Below, in pieces: positions 53,044-61,438 of a stretch of DNA of 64,000 nt (position 1 is the stretch's first letter; the number at the start of each line of letters is the position of its first letter). This DNA comes from MED-G105 sp039814575 (GTDB lineage: Bacteria; Pseudomonadota; Alphaproteobacteria; Caulobacterales; Parvularculaceae). Below the pieces are notes generated by a model. It made no database searches. It saw only the letters and a program-made list of their open reading frames with translations, and was not told the DNA's origin. The stretch lies in NCBI GenBank assembly GCA_039814575.1, contig JBCCAY010000005.1, positions 175,880 through 239,879 on the forward strand, given 5' to 3'. Made by a program: the position numbers and the translations under genes.

Positions 53044-53532
53044 CTATCGGTACGGGGCGTCGAGCTCCAAATTCTTGGCGATCTCACGCTCCCAACGGTC
53101 GCCGTTCTCTAAGAGCTTGTCCTTGTCATAGAAAAGCTCTTCGCGGGTCTCCGTCGCGAACTCAAAATTCGGGCCTTCGACAATCGCATCCACCGGACAC
53201 GCTTCCTGACAGAAACCGCAATAGATGCATTTCGTCATGTCGATGTCGTAGCGGGTCGTGCGCCGCGAACCGTCGTCACGCGGTTCGGCCTCAATCGTGA
53301 TCGCCTGGGCCGGGCACACCGCCTCGCAGAGTTTGCACGCGATGCAGCGCTCTTCGCCGTTCGGGTAACGCCGCAAGGCATGTTCGCCGCGGAAGCGTGG
53401 GCTCAACGGCCCCTTCTCGAACGGATAATTGATCGTCGCTTTGGGGCGGAAATAATACTTCATCGCCAAGCCGAATGCTTTGACGAAGTCTTTCAGCATA
53501 AATCCTTGAAGGGCCTGCGCGATGCGAGACAT
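53044..53532 (-). CDS. nuoI: NADH-quinone oxidoreductase subunit I
   Basis: A 162-residue ferredoxin-like subunit. Two [4Fe-4S] motifs are visible: CIACKLCEAVCPAQAI and CIYCGFCQEACPVDAI, which hold clusters N6a and N6b and pass electrons toward cluster N2 and ubiquinone. Start ATG 53532 overlaps nothing; nuoH ends three bases before it. A 154-base gap separates it from nuoJ, wider than elsewhere in the cluster, with no gene in it. Confidence 0.98.
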   Translation of the reverse strand: MSRIAQALQGFMLKDFVKAFGLAMKYYFRPKATINYPFEKGPLSPRFRGEHALRRYPNGEERCIACKLCEAVCPAQAITIEAEPRDDGSRRTTRYDIDMTKCIYCGFCQEACPVDAIVEGPNFEFATETREELFYDKDKLLENGDRWEREIAKNLELDAPYR

Positions 53533-53535
53533 GGC

Positions 53536-54615
53536 TCAGGTCCTCCAGCTTTGGAAATGATCGGCGACGCCAGGGAACATCAACAAAACGCCGGCGACCA
53601 ACACGACCCAGACAAGCGACAAAGGCAACAAGATCTTCCAGCCGATGCGCATCAGCTGGTCATAGCGGTAGCGCGGGACGATCGCCTTCACCATTGCGAA
53701 CATGAAGAAGAAGAAGAGGACCTTAAGGCCGAACCACAGCACCGGCACGTTTTCGAGCCACGGCGCCCAGGCCGTCGGCACCGGCGAATGCCAGCCGCCG
53801 AAGAATAACAGCGTCAACATCGCGCACATAAGGACGATATTGGCGAGCTCGCCAATCATGAACATCAAGAAGAGCGTCGAGGAGTATTCAACCTGATAGC
53901 CGGCGACGAGCTCCGATTCCGCTTCAGGAAGGTCGAAGGGCGGCCGGTTCGTCTCTGCTAACGCCGAGATGAAAAACACGACAAACATCGGGAACAGCGG
54001 AATGAAATGCCAATTGAGCATCCCCATGCCGCGGTTCTGGCTTTCGACAATATCAGAGAGGTTGAGCGAGCCGACGAGCAGCAAAACGGTGATGATGACG
54101 AAGCCGATGGAGACCTCATAGGAAACCATCTGGGCCGCCGATCGCAGCGAGCCGAGAAATGGGTATTTCGAGTTCGACGCCCAGCCGCCAATGATGATGC
54201 CGTAAACGCCGAGCGAGGAGATCGCGAAGAGATAGAGAATGCCGACATTAATGTCCGCGCCGACCAATCCCGGCCCTACTGGGATCACCGCCCAGCCCAC
54301 AAGCGCCAGAACGAATGTCAGGATCGGCGCAAGGATAAAGAGCGCTTTGTTGGCGCCGGCGGGAATAATGACTTCTTTGAAGACGAACTTAAAAAGATCC
54401 GCGAACGACTGCAGCAAGCCGAAGGGGCCGACGACATTCGGGCCTTTGCGCATCTGCACCGCGGCCCAGACCTTGCGGTCGAAATACATCAGGAACGCTT
54501 GCGCGACGAGCAGCGTCAAAAGAACGGCGAGCGCCTGCAAGGTCGTCGGAATGAGCCAGGCGAGCCACCCGGCGTCCGTCGGCCTGGTGGAAAGGAAAGT
54601 CCAAAGGTCAGCCAT
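53536..54615 (-). CDS. nuoH: NADH-quinone oxidoreductase subunit H
   Basis: A 359-residue eight-helix membrane subunit that forms the quinone-binding chamber with the peripheral arm. Conserved loops AVQMRKGPNVVGPFGLLQSFADLFKFVFKE and NRPPFDLPEAESELVAGYQVEYSS are clear, as is RYRYDQLMRIGWKILLPLSLV at the end. ATG 54615. A 180-base gap and a GIN-domain gene separate it from nuoG, which normally precedes nuoH directly. Confidence 0.97.
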   Translation of the reverse strand: MADLWTFLSTRPTDAGWLAWLIPTTLQALAVLLTLLVAQAFLMYFDRKVWAAVQMRKGPNVVGPFGLLQSFADLFKFVFKEVIIPAGANKALFILAPILTFVLALVGWAVIPVGPGLVGADINVGILYLFAISSLGVYGIIIGGWASNSKYPFLGSLRSAAQMVSYEVSIGFVIITVLLLVGSLNLSDIVESQNRGMGMLNWHFIPLFPMFVVFFISALAETNRPPFDLPEAESELVAGYQVEYSSTLFLMFMIGELANIVLMCAMLTLLFFGGWHSPVPTAWAPWLENVPVLWFGLKVLFFFFMFAMVKAIVPRYRYDQLMRIGWKILLPLSLVWVVLVAGVLLMFPGVADHFQSWRT

Positions 54616-54794
54616 GTTTCATCTCGGCCGCTAGAATATCGGCCGAGCCCTTTGCGGCCCGTGGTTGCGTCAGGCCTGTCGTCTTGTGCGGTGCTTTAAT
54701 GCGGAACGCGCGCGCCGTCACGTCTTTTCGACCACTAAACGCTTGCGCCGCTTAGTCGCGCCGCAAACGTCGGCCGCGCATCGAAAAACACAAG

Positions 54795-55589
54795 TTATTT
54801 TATGCGGATTTTGGCGAACATGCCGCCGGTTTTTTGAACCTCGTCCGGTTCGCCGTAAACGTCCACCGAGCCCATGCCGGAAACCGCGACATCGACGCTC
54901 TCATCGGCGAAGACTGCCGCATCGCCGACGCCGGAGACAGAAAGATCGGCGGCGCGGCACACAAGGTCACGGCCGTTGAAATCGCCAACGCCGGAGATCG
55001 CGGCGCGGAGATTGCCGCACGTCCCGCCTATTCGCACATCGCCGACGCCGGAGAGCTTGGCCGTGAAGGCGTCCGCGGCGACGCCCTTAACATCGGCGTT
55101 CACGACACCGGCGACGGCGAGCCCGGTAAGCGCCGGCAATGTCACCGTCGCGGTGACGGATTGACGATTGGAAATCGCGTTCGCGGCCTCGTCTTGATCA
55201 AGAATGAGCGCCCCGTCGGCAACGCTGACCTCGACAAACGACATTTCACGGGCCGGACCAGACAGCGTCACGCCGAATTCGGGACCGACTTCAACGTTCA
55301 GGGTGTAAACGCCGGCGGCTTTCACCGCATTGAAATCACGCAGATCAAAGGTCTGCGTCACCTGCCCATTGTCGACATTCGCAGCTTGGACGTCTTCTGA
55401 GGGGTCGTCTTGCGCGTCACCGCTCACATCTGGCGTGGCTTCCGCGTCATCATTGGCCACCGGCGCAGCGTCAGCGTTCTCGAAAACGCGATCCACTAGA
55501 TCGGTTTCGGCGACGGCCGAGGCGCCGAGTTGATTGAACAGCAAAAGGCCCGCGACCCAACCAGCAGAAACGATGCGTGCGTTAGGCAT
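54795..55589 (-). CDS. Exported GIN-domain (DUF2807) protein inserted between nuoG and nuoH
   Basis: A 264-residue protein with an N-terminal hydrophobic signal (SAGWVAGLLLFNQLGASAVAE), an acidic spacer (NADAAPVANDDAEATPDVSGDAQ in part) and a C-terminal DUF2807 head-GIN domain. That domain is a right-handed beta-helix-like repeat seen in GVGDVRIGG, ISGVGDFNGRDLV, VSGVGDAAVFADESVDVAVSGMGSVDVYG. Family members are found in surface or periplasmic proteins in many bacteria; function is unknown. Its presence inside the nuo cluster, in the same direction, is unusual. Start ATG 55589. Confidence 0.85.
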   Translation of the reverse strand: MPNARIVSAGWVAGLLLFNQLGASAVAETDLVDRVFENADAAPVANDDAEATPDVSGDAQDDPSEDVQAANVDNGQVTQTFDLRDFNAVKAAGVYTLNVEVGPEFGVTLSGPAREMSFVEVSVADGALILDQDEAANAISNRQSVTATVTLPALTGLAVAGVVNADVKGVAADAFTAKLSGVGDVRIGGTCGNLRAAISGVGDFNGRDLVCRAADLSVSGVGDAAVFADESVDVAVSGMGSVDVYGEPDEVQKTGGMFAKIRIK

Positions 55590-55693
55590 AACCCCTCCAA
55601 TACTAAACTATGAGAAGCTTACACCACTCCTGCCGGGAGCGAAACAAAGCCCAATGAACCTAAACCCCCTAACGAATAGGCCGCGATCGCGCC

Positions 55694-57796
55694 CTATTCC
55701 GCGGCGATCTTGTCAGCGCCCGCCGCAGCCGCCGCGCATTCAGCCATCGTCTGCGAGGCCCGCGCAATCGGGTTCGTCATGTAATAGTTCGCTACAGCCG
55801 GCTTAAACGGCGCGTCGGAGACCGCCCCGCCCGTCTCTAAGACGGATAAGTCGAGAGGCGCCGCGCCGCTCGGGCCTTCATCGATGCGTCCGAGCGCCGG
55901 CGCGTCAGCGATCATTGCTTGGCGCAGCGCGAACAAATCGTCATAGGGCAGCGTTTTGCCGATCCGCGCCGACAGCGCCCGCAAAACCGCCCAGTCCTCG
56001 CGCGCGTCGCCGAACGGGAAGTGCGCCCGGCGCGCGTGCTGCACACGGCCTTCGGTGTTCACATAGGCGCCGTTCTGTTCCGTATACGCCGCACTTGGGA
56101 ATATCACGTCGGCGGTTTTTGCGCCGGCGTCGCCATGGTGGCCTTGGTAAATCACGAACGCGCCGCCAAGGGTACGGGCGTCAAATTCATCACAGCCGAG
56201 ATTGTAAACAACGTCAATCTCGCGCTCTTGAGCGCCCTTCAAAATGCCGGCGAAGTCACGGCTATCTGGGCCCGGCGTAAAGCCGAGATCAAGCGCGCCG
56301 ACGCGCGCCGCAGCCGTATGCAGAACATTGAAGCCGTTCCAACCGTCACGGACCAGATTAACCGACTGACCAAGGCGGGCGATTTCGGACAAGACGGCCG
56401 CGCCGTCCTCCCGCGCAATGGCGCCCATGCCGACAATCACCATCGGACGCTCGGCGCCCTTCAGTATTTCAAACGCCGTCGCCAAGTCTTTCGGCCCGGC
56501 GCCGAGATGCGCATATTCGAAGGTTAAGTCGTGCGCTTCGCCGACCAAGCCGATCCGTACATTGAGATTATTCAGCCAAACTTTGCGCAATCGCGCGTTT
56601 AAGATCGGCGCTTCGGCGCGCGGGTTCGAGCCAATGATGAGAATGGCGTCGGCCTCTTCAACGCCGGCGATGCCGGAGTTAAAGAGATAGGTTTCACGCG
56701 GCAGCGCCGCGCCGTCTTTACCTAAACCAAGGTGGGCGCCGTCTTGGCGACAATCCGTGTGCGGCGTGCCGATCGCCGTCATCAAGTCTTTTAGGGCTTT
56801 TACCGCCTCTAGCGACACGAGATCACCGGCGATCGCCGCTGTGCGATCAGCGGGCGCGGCGCTTAACCGTTCGGCGGCGACGGCGAGCGCTTCTTCCCAG
56901 CGCACCGGCGTCAGCTTGCCGTCTTTACGAACATAAGGCTTATCCAAGCGCTGACGCTTGAGCCCGTCCCAGATGAAGCGGGATTTATCCGCAATCCACT
57001 CTTCGTTCACATCCTCATGGAGACGCGGCAAGATGCGCATGACGTCCCGGCCTCGGCTGTCGATGCGAATATTTGACCCCACCGCATCCATCACGTCGAC
57101 GGATTCAGTTTTCGTCAGCTCCCAGGGGCGTGCGTTGAACGCGTAAGGCTTAGACGTCAGCGCGCCGACGGGACACACATCGATGAGATTACCCGTCAGC
57201 TCACTCGCCACAGCCTTTTCGAGATAGGTGGTGATCTCCGCGTTCTCGCCGCGATTGACGAGGCCCATATCGTCGACGCCCGCGACTTCGGTGGCGAAGC
57301 GAACACAGCGGGTGCATTGGATGCAGCGGGTCATGATCGTTTTGATCAACGGGCCCATATGTTTTTCTTCGACGGCGCGCTTGTTCTCTTCATAGCGCGT
57401 GCCGTCGCGGCCATAGGCCATCGCTTGGTCTTGTAGGTCGCACTCCCCGCCCTGGTCGCAGATTGGGCAATCGAGCGGATGGTTGATGAGCAAAAACTCC
57501 ATCACCCCTTCGCGGGCCTTTTTCACCATTGGCGTGTTGGTGAAGAGTTCGGGCGGCGCGCCTTCCGGGCCGGGGCGCAAATCACGAACGTTTTGCGCGC
57601 AGGACGCAACGGGCTTTGGCGGTCCGCCCTTCACCTCGATGAGGCACATGCGGCAATTGCCCGCCACCGACAGGCGCTCGTGATAACAAAACCGGGGGAT
57701 CTCTTCGCCCGCCATTTCGCACGCTTGCAGGAGCGTAATGTCTGAAGGCGCTTCGATTTCGCGACCGTTTACTTTGATCAGGCGGGCGTCAGTCAT
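55694..57796 (-). CDS. nuoG: NADH-quinone oxidoreductase subunit G
   Basis: A 700-residue peripheral-arm subunit with the [2Fe-2S] N1b domain (CYHERLSVAGNCRMC, residues about 37-51), the [4Fe-4S] N5 site with His ligand (HPLDCPICDQGGECDLQDQ) and CIQCTRCVRFATEVAG for cluster N4, followed by a molybdopterin-oxidoreductase-like domain without the cofactor. The length is normal for alphaproteobacteria. It lies about 305 bases downstream of a GNAT gene, upstream of the GIN-domain gene. Start ATG 57796. Confidence 0.97.
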   Translation of the reverse strand: MTDARLIKVNGREIEAPSDITLLQACEMAGEEIPRFCYHERLSVAGNCRMCLIEVKGGPPKPVASCAQNVRDLRPGPEGAPPELFTNTPMVKKAREGVMEFLLINHPLDCPICDQGGECDLQDQAMAYGRDGTRYEENKRAVEEKHMGPLIKTIMTRCIQCTRCVRFATEVAGVDDMGLVNRGENAEITTYLEKAVASELTGNLIDVCPVGALTSKPYAFNARPWELTKTESVDVMDAVGSNIRIDSRGRDVMRILPRLHEDVNEEWIADKSRFIWDGLKRQRLDKPYVRKDGKLTPVRWEEALAVAAERLSAAPADRTAAIAGDLVSLEAVKALKDLMTAIGTPHTDCRQDGAHLGLGKDGAALPRETYLFNSGIAGVEEADAILIIGSNPRAEAPILNARLRKVWLNNLNVRIGLVGEAHDLTFEYAHLGAGPKDLATAFEILKGAERPMVIVGMGAIAREDGAAVLSEIARLGQSVNLVRDGWNGFNVLHTAAARVGALDLGFTPGPDSRDFAGILKGAQEREIDVVYNLGCDEFDARTLGGAFVIYQGHHGDAGAKTADVIFPSAAYTEQNGAYVNTEGRVQHARRAHFPFGDAREDWAVLRALSARIGKTLPYDDLFALRQAMIADAPALGRIDEGPSGAAPLDLSVLETGGAVSDAPFKPAVANYYMTNPIARASQTMAECAAAAAGADKIAAE

Positions 57797-58101
57797 GGTT
57801 GGTTGCGGGCCTCTAATCTCATCTAATCTCGCGGGAGCTGCTAAACCAACGGCTCAGTCGGTCGCAGACCTCATCCTCAATCATTTGAGCACGCGTTTAG
57901 CGCCTTTCGCGGCAATGCGCCAGGCGGCGACGGTGTTTGACGCGTGATCTCGAAGATGAAGGACCGAATGCCGCAATTTCGCTGACAAAAAGCGAACGAC
58001 GAAGGCGCGCTGCAGCATCGCAGCGTTAGATTGAATCAAGATTCATGCTTCTAAGCGCCGGAACCGATCTAATGCTAATCCAATACGGGTTATCTGGCGC
58101 T
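57797..58101. other. Intergenic region upstream of nuoG
   Basis: About 305 bases between the GNAT stop and nuoG. It would have to contain a nuoG promoter if the HU terminators isolate nuoF from nuoG. I see no clear hairpin with a T-run and no small gene. A short direct repeat, TCTAATCTCATCTAATCTC, is at about 57812-57830, in the nuoG leader. Confidence 0.4.
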
Positions 58102-58623
58102 CTAGCGTTTTTTCGCCATGATCCATTCAGCGTCAGCATGGTCGCCCACCATAAAGACGTGGTCCATGATCTTCTCGAAGCCATTGCGCTGGTAAATATT
58201 TTGCGCCGTTTTGTTTTCTGAAAAGACGCACAGATAAAGCTGATCGAAATTCTCTTTGAGCCAACCCATGATCTCGGCCATTAGTCGCCGGCCGACGCCC
58301 CGCCCCTGATGGGCTGCAGACAAATACATGTGCACAAGCTCGCCGGAATTGGGCGGCATGTCGGGAACCGGCAAGGTGCACGGCCCCGCGAGCCCATAGC
58401 CGATCGCCGCGCCATCGCACTCCACGAGCCAGACGCAAAAGCGGTCATCCGACAAATAGGGCTCAAAATAGGCTTCGTTGCGGTTTTCGCTCAGAAACGT
58501 CGCCAGATCTTTGTCGCTATAAATATGCCCGAACGTTTCGACATATGTCGTCGTTCCAATCGACGCGAGGGCGGCGACGTCGCCAGCTTCGGCCCGTCGC
58601 ACAAAGATATCGGTATCATTCAT
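58102..58623 (-). CDS. GNAT-family N-acetyltransferase
   Basis: A 173-residue acetyltransferase of the GNAT superfamily. The acetyl-CoA pyrophosphate-binding motif is AAHQGRGVGRRLMAEIMGW (Q/RxxGxG/A), and strand/helix beta5-alpha4 region LYLCVFSENKTAQNIYQRNGFEKIMDHVFMVGDH resembles ribosomal-protein acetyltransferases of the RimI-like group. The substrate is unknown. Start ATG 58623. It is isolated from the HU gene upstream by the terminator at 58670-58704. Confidence 0.93.
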   Translation of the reverse strand: MNDTDIFVRRAEAGDVAALASIGTTTYVETFGHIYSDKDLATFLSENRNEAYFEPYLSDDRFCVWLVECDGAAIGYGLAGPCTLPVPDMPPNSGELVHMYLSAAHQGRGVGRRLMAEIMGWLKENFDQLYLCVFSENKTAQNIYQRNGFEKIMDHVFMVGDHADAEWIMAKKR

Positions 58624-58669
58624 CCTCGCACACTAGAGAAAAACGGCACTTTCCCCAATAGAGCGCCTT

Positions 58670-58704
58670 AAAAAAAATCGGCGCGCTCCTGAGGAACGCG
58701 CCGA
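58670..58704 (-). terminator. Intrinsic terminator after the HU gene
   Basis: On the minus strand the hairpin TCGGCGCG/CGCGCCGA (plus-strand 58678-58685 with 58697-58704), with an inner TCC/GGA pair, is followed by eight T residues (plus-strand A-run 58670-58677). It should end transcripts from the HU gene before the GNAT gene. Confidence 0.88.
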
Positions 58705-58739
58705 CTAAGCGATTTACTCAGCCTTAGATAAGGCCGAAA

Positions 58740-59198
58740 TTAGATGGATTCTTTAAGGTCTTTCGCGACCCGAAAAGCCACTTTTTTGCTGGCCTTAATG
58801 CGAATGCTCTCGCCGGTCGCCGGATTGCGGCCCATGCGCGCCGGACGGTGACGCACTTGGAAAATGCCAAGACCGGAAAGGCGGATCTTCTCGCCTTTTC
58901 TAAGCTTGTCGCCGATCGTCTCGATGAAATCACCGAGAATCATCTCGGCGTCTTTTTTCGACATCTCGTGCTCTTCAGCCATATCGGCGGCGATATGCTT
59001 CAATGTCGTCACTGCAGGCGCCTTTTTAGCGGCTGCGCGCTTCTTCGTTGTTTTCTTCGCGGCGCGCTTCGCCGGGGCCTTTTTAGCCGCTGTCTTGCGC
59101 GTCGCCTTCTTTGCGGTGGTTTTCTTTGCGGCGGTTTTGCGCGTGGCCGCGGTCTTCCGCTTAGTCGTTTTCTTCGCTGTTTTTCGTGCCGGAGCCAT
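58740..59198 (-). CDS. HU-family DNA-binding protein with N-terminal lysine-rich tail
   Basis: A 152-residue protein. Residues 1-62 are a histone H1-like tail of AKKTT/AAKKA-type repeats with almost no other residue types. Residues about 63-152 are an HU/IHF domain (LKHIAADMAEEHEMSKKDAEMILGDFIETIG, RLSGLGIFQVRHRPARMGRNPATGE, the GRNPxTGE loop being the DNA-intercalating arm). HU compacts DNA; here the added tail would increase nonspecific DNA contact. Such lysine-rich extensions are more often at the C-terminus, as in mycobacterial HupB. Start ATG 59198 with GAGGA upstream. It has its own terminator and an inverted repeat in its leader, so it is not part of a nuo transcript. Confidence 0.93.
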   Translation of the reverse strand: MAPARKTAKKTTKRKTAATRKTAAKKTTAKKATRKTAAKKAPAKRAAKKTTKKRAAAKKAPAVTTLKHIAADMAEEHEMSKKDAEMILGDFIETIGDKLRKGEKIRLSGLGIFQVRHRPARMGRNPATGESIRIKASKKVAFRVAKDLKESI

Positions 59199-59230
59199 GG
59201 ATTTTCCTCGCTGACAAAAGCTCTTCGTTC

Positions 59231-59247
59231 CTCGTGAAAATCACGAG
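59231..59247. promoter_or_regulatory. Inverted repeat CTCGTGA-AAA-TCACGAG in the HU leader
   Basis: A 7-bp-arm palindrome with a 3-base centre lies 33 bases upstream of the HU start, between it and the nuoF terminator. It may be an operator or a 5' leader hairpin; the symmetry is perfect. Confidence 0.45.
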
Positions 59248-59266
59248 ATTCGCTTCATTACAATAC

Positions 59267-59293
59267 AAAAAATGCGCCCGAAGGCGCATTTTT
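59267..59293 (-). terminator. Intrinsic terminator downstream of nuoF
   Basis: ATGCGCC-CGAA-GGCGCAT (plus-strand 59272-59289) forms a stable hairpin with a tetraloop; on the minus strand it is TTCG and is followed by a run of T. The plus strand also has a short T-run, so it could work both ways. It should end the nuoE-nuoF transcript before the HU gene. Confidence 0.9.
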
Positions 59294-59313
59294 ATGCTGT
59301 TTTAAAGGGTTTC

Positions 59314-60615
59314 TTACTCGGCGGCGGCCACCGCGACGTGCGGTCTGTCGTTGCGATAAGCGTTGATGCGCTCTTCGATCTCGGGGCGGAAATGGCGAAT
59401 AAGCCCTTGAATCGGCCATGCTGCGGCGTCGCCAAGGGCGCAAATCGTATGCCCTTCAACCTGTCCCGCAACGTCAAGAAGCTTATCGATTTCCTCCGTA
59501 GTCGAATCACCAATCGACATGCGTTCAAGCACGCGCCACATCCAGCCCGTCCCCTCCCGGCACGGCGTGCATTGGCCGCAACTCTCATGTTTATAGAAAT
59601 AAGAAATGCGGGAGATCGCTTTGACGATGTCCGTCGACTTATCCATGACGATCACCGCAGCCGTGCCAAGCCCCGATTTCACGTCCCTCAAGGCGTCGAA
59701 ATCCATCAACACGTCATCACAGATTTCCCGCGGCAAGAGCGGTACGGACGACCCACCAGGGATGACCGCTTTCAGATTGTCCCAACCACCGACAACACCG
59801 CCGCAATGCGTCTCAAGGAGCGTTTTCAGCGGGATCGACATCTCCTCTTCCACGTTACACGGACGGTTTACATGACCGGATATGCAAAACACTTTGGTGC
59901 CGGCGTTATTCTCTCGCCCGAACGATTTGAACCAATCCGCGCCGCGACGAATGATTGTCGGCGCCACCGCGATCGATTCTACGTTATTGACCGTAGTCGG
60001 ACAGCCATAAAGCCCAGCGCCCGCCGGGAACGGCGGCTTCAACCGAGGCTGGCCCTTTTTACCTTCTAAGCTTTCAAGGAGCGCGGTCTCCTCGCCGCAG
60101 ATATAAGCGCCGGCGCCATGGTGCACATAAACGTCAAAATCCCAGCCCGAACCAGCGGCGTTCTTCCCGACAAGGCCCGCTTCATAGGCTTCGTCGATCG
60201 CCGCTTGCAGGCGTTCGCGTTCAAGGACGTATTCACCACGGATATAGATGTAACAGGCATGCGCCTTCATCGCGTACGACGCCACCAAACAGCCCTCAAT
60301 AAAGAGATGCGGGTCGTGACGCATAATCTCGCGGTCTTTACAGGTGCCGGGTTCGGACTCATCGGCGTTGACGACGAGATAATGCGGCCGGTCTTGCACC
60401 TCTTTCGGCATGAAGGACCATTTCAGCCCCGTCGGGAAACCCGCTCCGCCGCGGCCGCGCAAGCCAGAATCCTTAACCTGCTGAATAATCCAATCCTGCC
60501 CCATGCGGATGATGTCCGCCGTGCCGTTCCAAGCGCCGCGCTGACGCGCGCCTTCCAAACGCCAATCGTGAAGGCCGTAGAGGTTCGTGAAAATTCTGTC
60601 TTTATCTTGGAGCAT
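59314..60615 (-). CDS. nuoF: NADH-quinone oxidoreductase subunit F
   Basis: A 433-residue peripheral-arm subunit with the NADH/FMN-binding region LRGRGGAGFPTGLKWSFMP, CYIYIRGEYV, FDVYVHHGAGAYICGEETALLESLEG and the [4Fe-4S] N3 motif SCGQCTPCREGTGWM. It accepts hydride from NADH and passes electrons to FeS clusters in NuoG. Start ATG 60615 has GAGGCAGCA upstream. The start overlaps the small membrane-protein gene by 14 bases. A duplicate of its first 20 codons lies at 60919-60978. Confidence 0.98.
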   Translation of the reverse strand: MLQDKDRIFTNLYGLHDWRLEGARQRGAWNGTADIIRMGQDWIIQQVKDSGLRGRGGAGFPTGLKWSFMPKEVQDRPHYLVVNADESEPGTCKDREIMRHDPHLFIEGCLVASYAMKAHACYIYIRGEYVLERERLQAAIDEAYEAGLVGKNAAGSGWDFDVYVHHGAGAYICGEETALLESLEGKKGQPRLKPPFPAGAGLYGCPTTVNNVESIAVAPTIIRRGADWFKSFGRENNAGTKVFCISGHVNRPCNVEEEMSIPLKTLLETHCGGVVGGWDNLKAVIPGGSSVPLLPREICDDVLMDFDALRDVKSGLGTAAVIVMDKSTDIVKAISRISYFYKHESCGQCTPCREGTGWMWRVLERMSIGDSTTEEIDKLLDVAGQVEGHTICALGDAAAWPIQGLIRHFRPEIEERINAYRNDRPHVAVAAAE

Positions 60616-60868
60616 TGCTGCCTCGATCGCTTGAGTTTTTAAATAGCCAAACGAAATGACCCGCGGCCAACATCAGGATAAGGAGAACAATAAATATACT
60701 TTGTTGTTCAAAGTTCATGCGGTCCGTTATTAAGACCGTTAAACCTCCGGTAACAGCTGGCATCAGCCCAAATCGAAACATAAATCCGGTAGATTTTTTC
60801 GAAGAACCATTATTCTCATCTTTTAAAGCCAAACTGTCAGTCGCACTGTCTTCCTGCTTCGTGGCCAT
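60602..60868 (-). CDS. Small membrane protein encoded between the nuoE/F scar and nuoF
   Basis: An 88-residue protein with a polar, Ser/Glu-rich N-terminus and two hydrophobic segments (FMFRFGLMPAVTGGLTVLI and SIFIVLLILMLAAGHFVWLF). ATG 60868 (MATKQED) is preceded by a GGAATATC leader and lies ten bases after the stop of the 32-codon chimeric ORF. It ends 14 bases inside nuoF, so translation is probably coupled. The sequence is visibly more AT-rich than flanking nuo genes, a sign of a different origin. I do not recognise a family. Confidence 0.6.
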   Translation of the reverse strand: MATKQEDSATDSLALKDENNGSSKKSTGFMFRFGLMPAVTGGLTVLITDRMNFEQQSIFIVLLILMLAAGHFVWLFKNSSDRGSNAPR

Positions 60869-60879
60869 AAGTGATATTC

Positions 60880-60978
60880 CTACTCCGCCTCGGCTGGATC
60901 CGCATTCGGTAGCGCTCCGAAACGCCAATCGTGAAGGCCGTAGAGGTTTGTGAAAATTCTGTCTTTATCTTGGAGCAT
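60880..60978 (-). pseudogene. Chimeric remnant: nuoF start fused to nuoE end
   Basis: This 32-codon open frame begins with an almost exact copy of the nuoF start (one base difference over about 59, 60919-60978: MLQDKDRIFTNLYGLHDWR) and continues into GALPNADPAEAE then a stop, which matches the NuoE C-terminus GALPNADPAPAE (60880-60918, more diverged at the DNA level). The order nuoE, thioesterase, start of nuoF, end of nuoE, small membrane gene, nuoF is the footprint of a tandem duplication of the nuoE-nuoF junction, or an insertion of a junction from a related operon. The product is unlikely to be functional. Confidence 0.9.
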
Positions 60979-60980
60979 CT

Positions 60981-61430
60981 TTATTCGCCCTTCGCCCGTA
61001 CGGGAAACAATCGCAGCGTCTGAACCGCCGTCGCGATCGCCTCGTCAGCGTCGTTGTAAAGCGTTGCGTCAACGAACGCCGTTGAATTCGTCATATGCTT
61101 CACCCGCGCTTCGCCGACGAAACGACCGGGCTTGGCGGGCCTTAGAAACTGCGTGTGGAGATCCACGGAGGCCGGCGTTTTCTTGCCGTTCAGCAAGACG
61201 AACATCATTGATCCCATGACATCGTCCAACATCGCCGTCAGCATGCCGCCTTGCACATTGCCGGAGGGGTTCAACATCTGGTCGTTCGAAGAAAATGCTA
61301 CGCGCATCGACTGCGCGTCGCGGTCGACCGACAAAAACTCATAGCCGAGAAACACCGCTGACGAAGGCGGCCCGCTCAAATCAAGCGCCGTGCCCGTCGG
61401 GGCGTCAGCCGGATTTTCGGTCTCCGCCAT
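60981..61430 (-). CDS. PaaI/hotdog-fold thioesterase between nuoE and nuoF
   Basis: A 149-residue hotdog-fold protein of the PaaI thioesterase family, with NPSGNVQGGMLTAMLDDVMGSMMFVLLNGKKTPASVDLHTQFLRPAKPGRFVGEA as the conserved HGG-like helix (QGGML replaces HGG) and strand. It would hydrolyse acyl-CoA or a phenylacetyl-type thioester. It starts eight bases after nuoE and ends two bases before the copy of the nuoF start, as if it had once been followed directly by nuoF. Start ATG 61430. Confidence 0.88.
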   Translation of the reverse strand: MAETENPADAPTGTALDLSGPPSSAVFLGYEFLSVDRDAQSMRVAFSSNDQMLNPSGNVQGGMLTAMLDDVMGSMMFVLLNGKKTPASVDLHTQFLRPAKPGRFVGEARVKHMTNSTAFVDATLYNDADEAIATAVQTLRLFPVRAKGE

Positions 61431-61438
61431 GAACCGCC

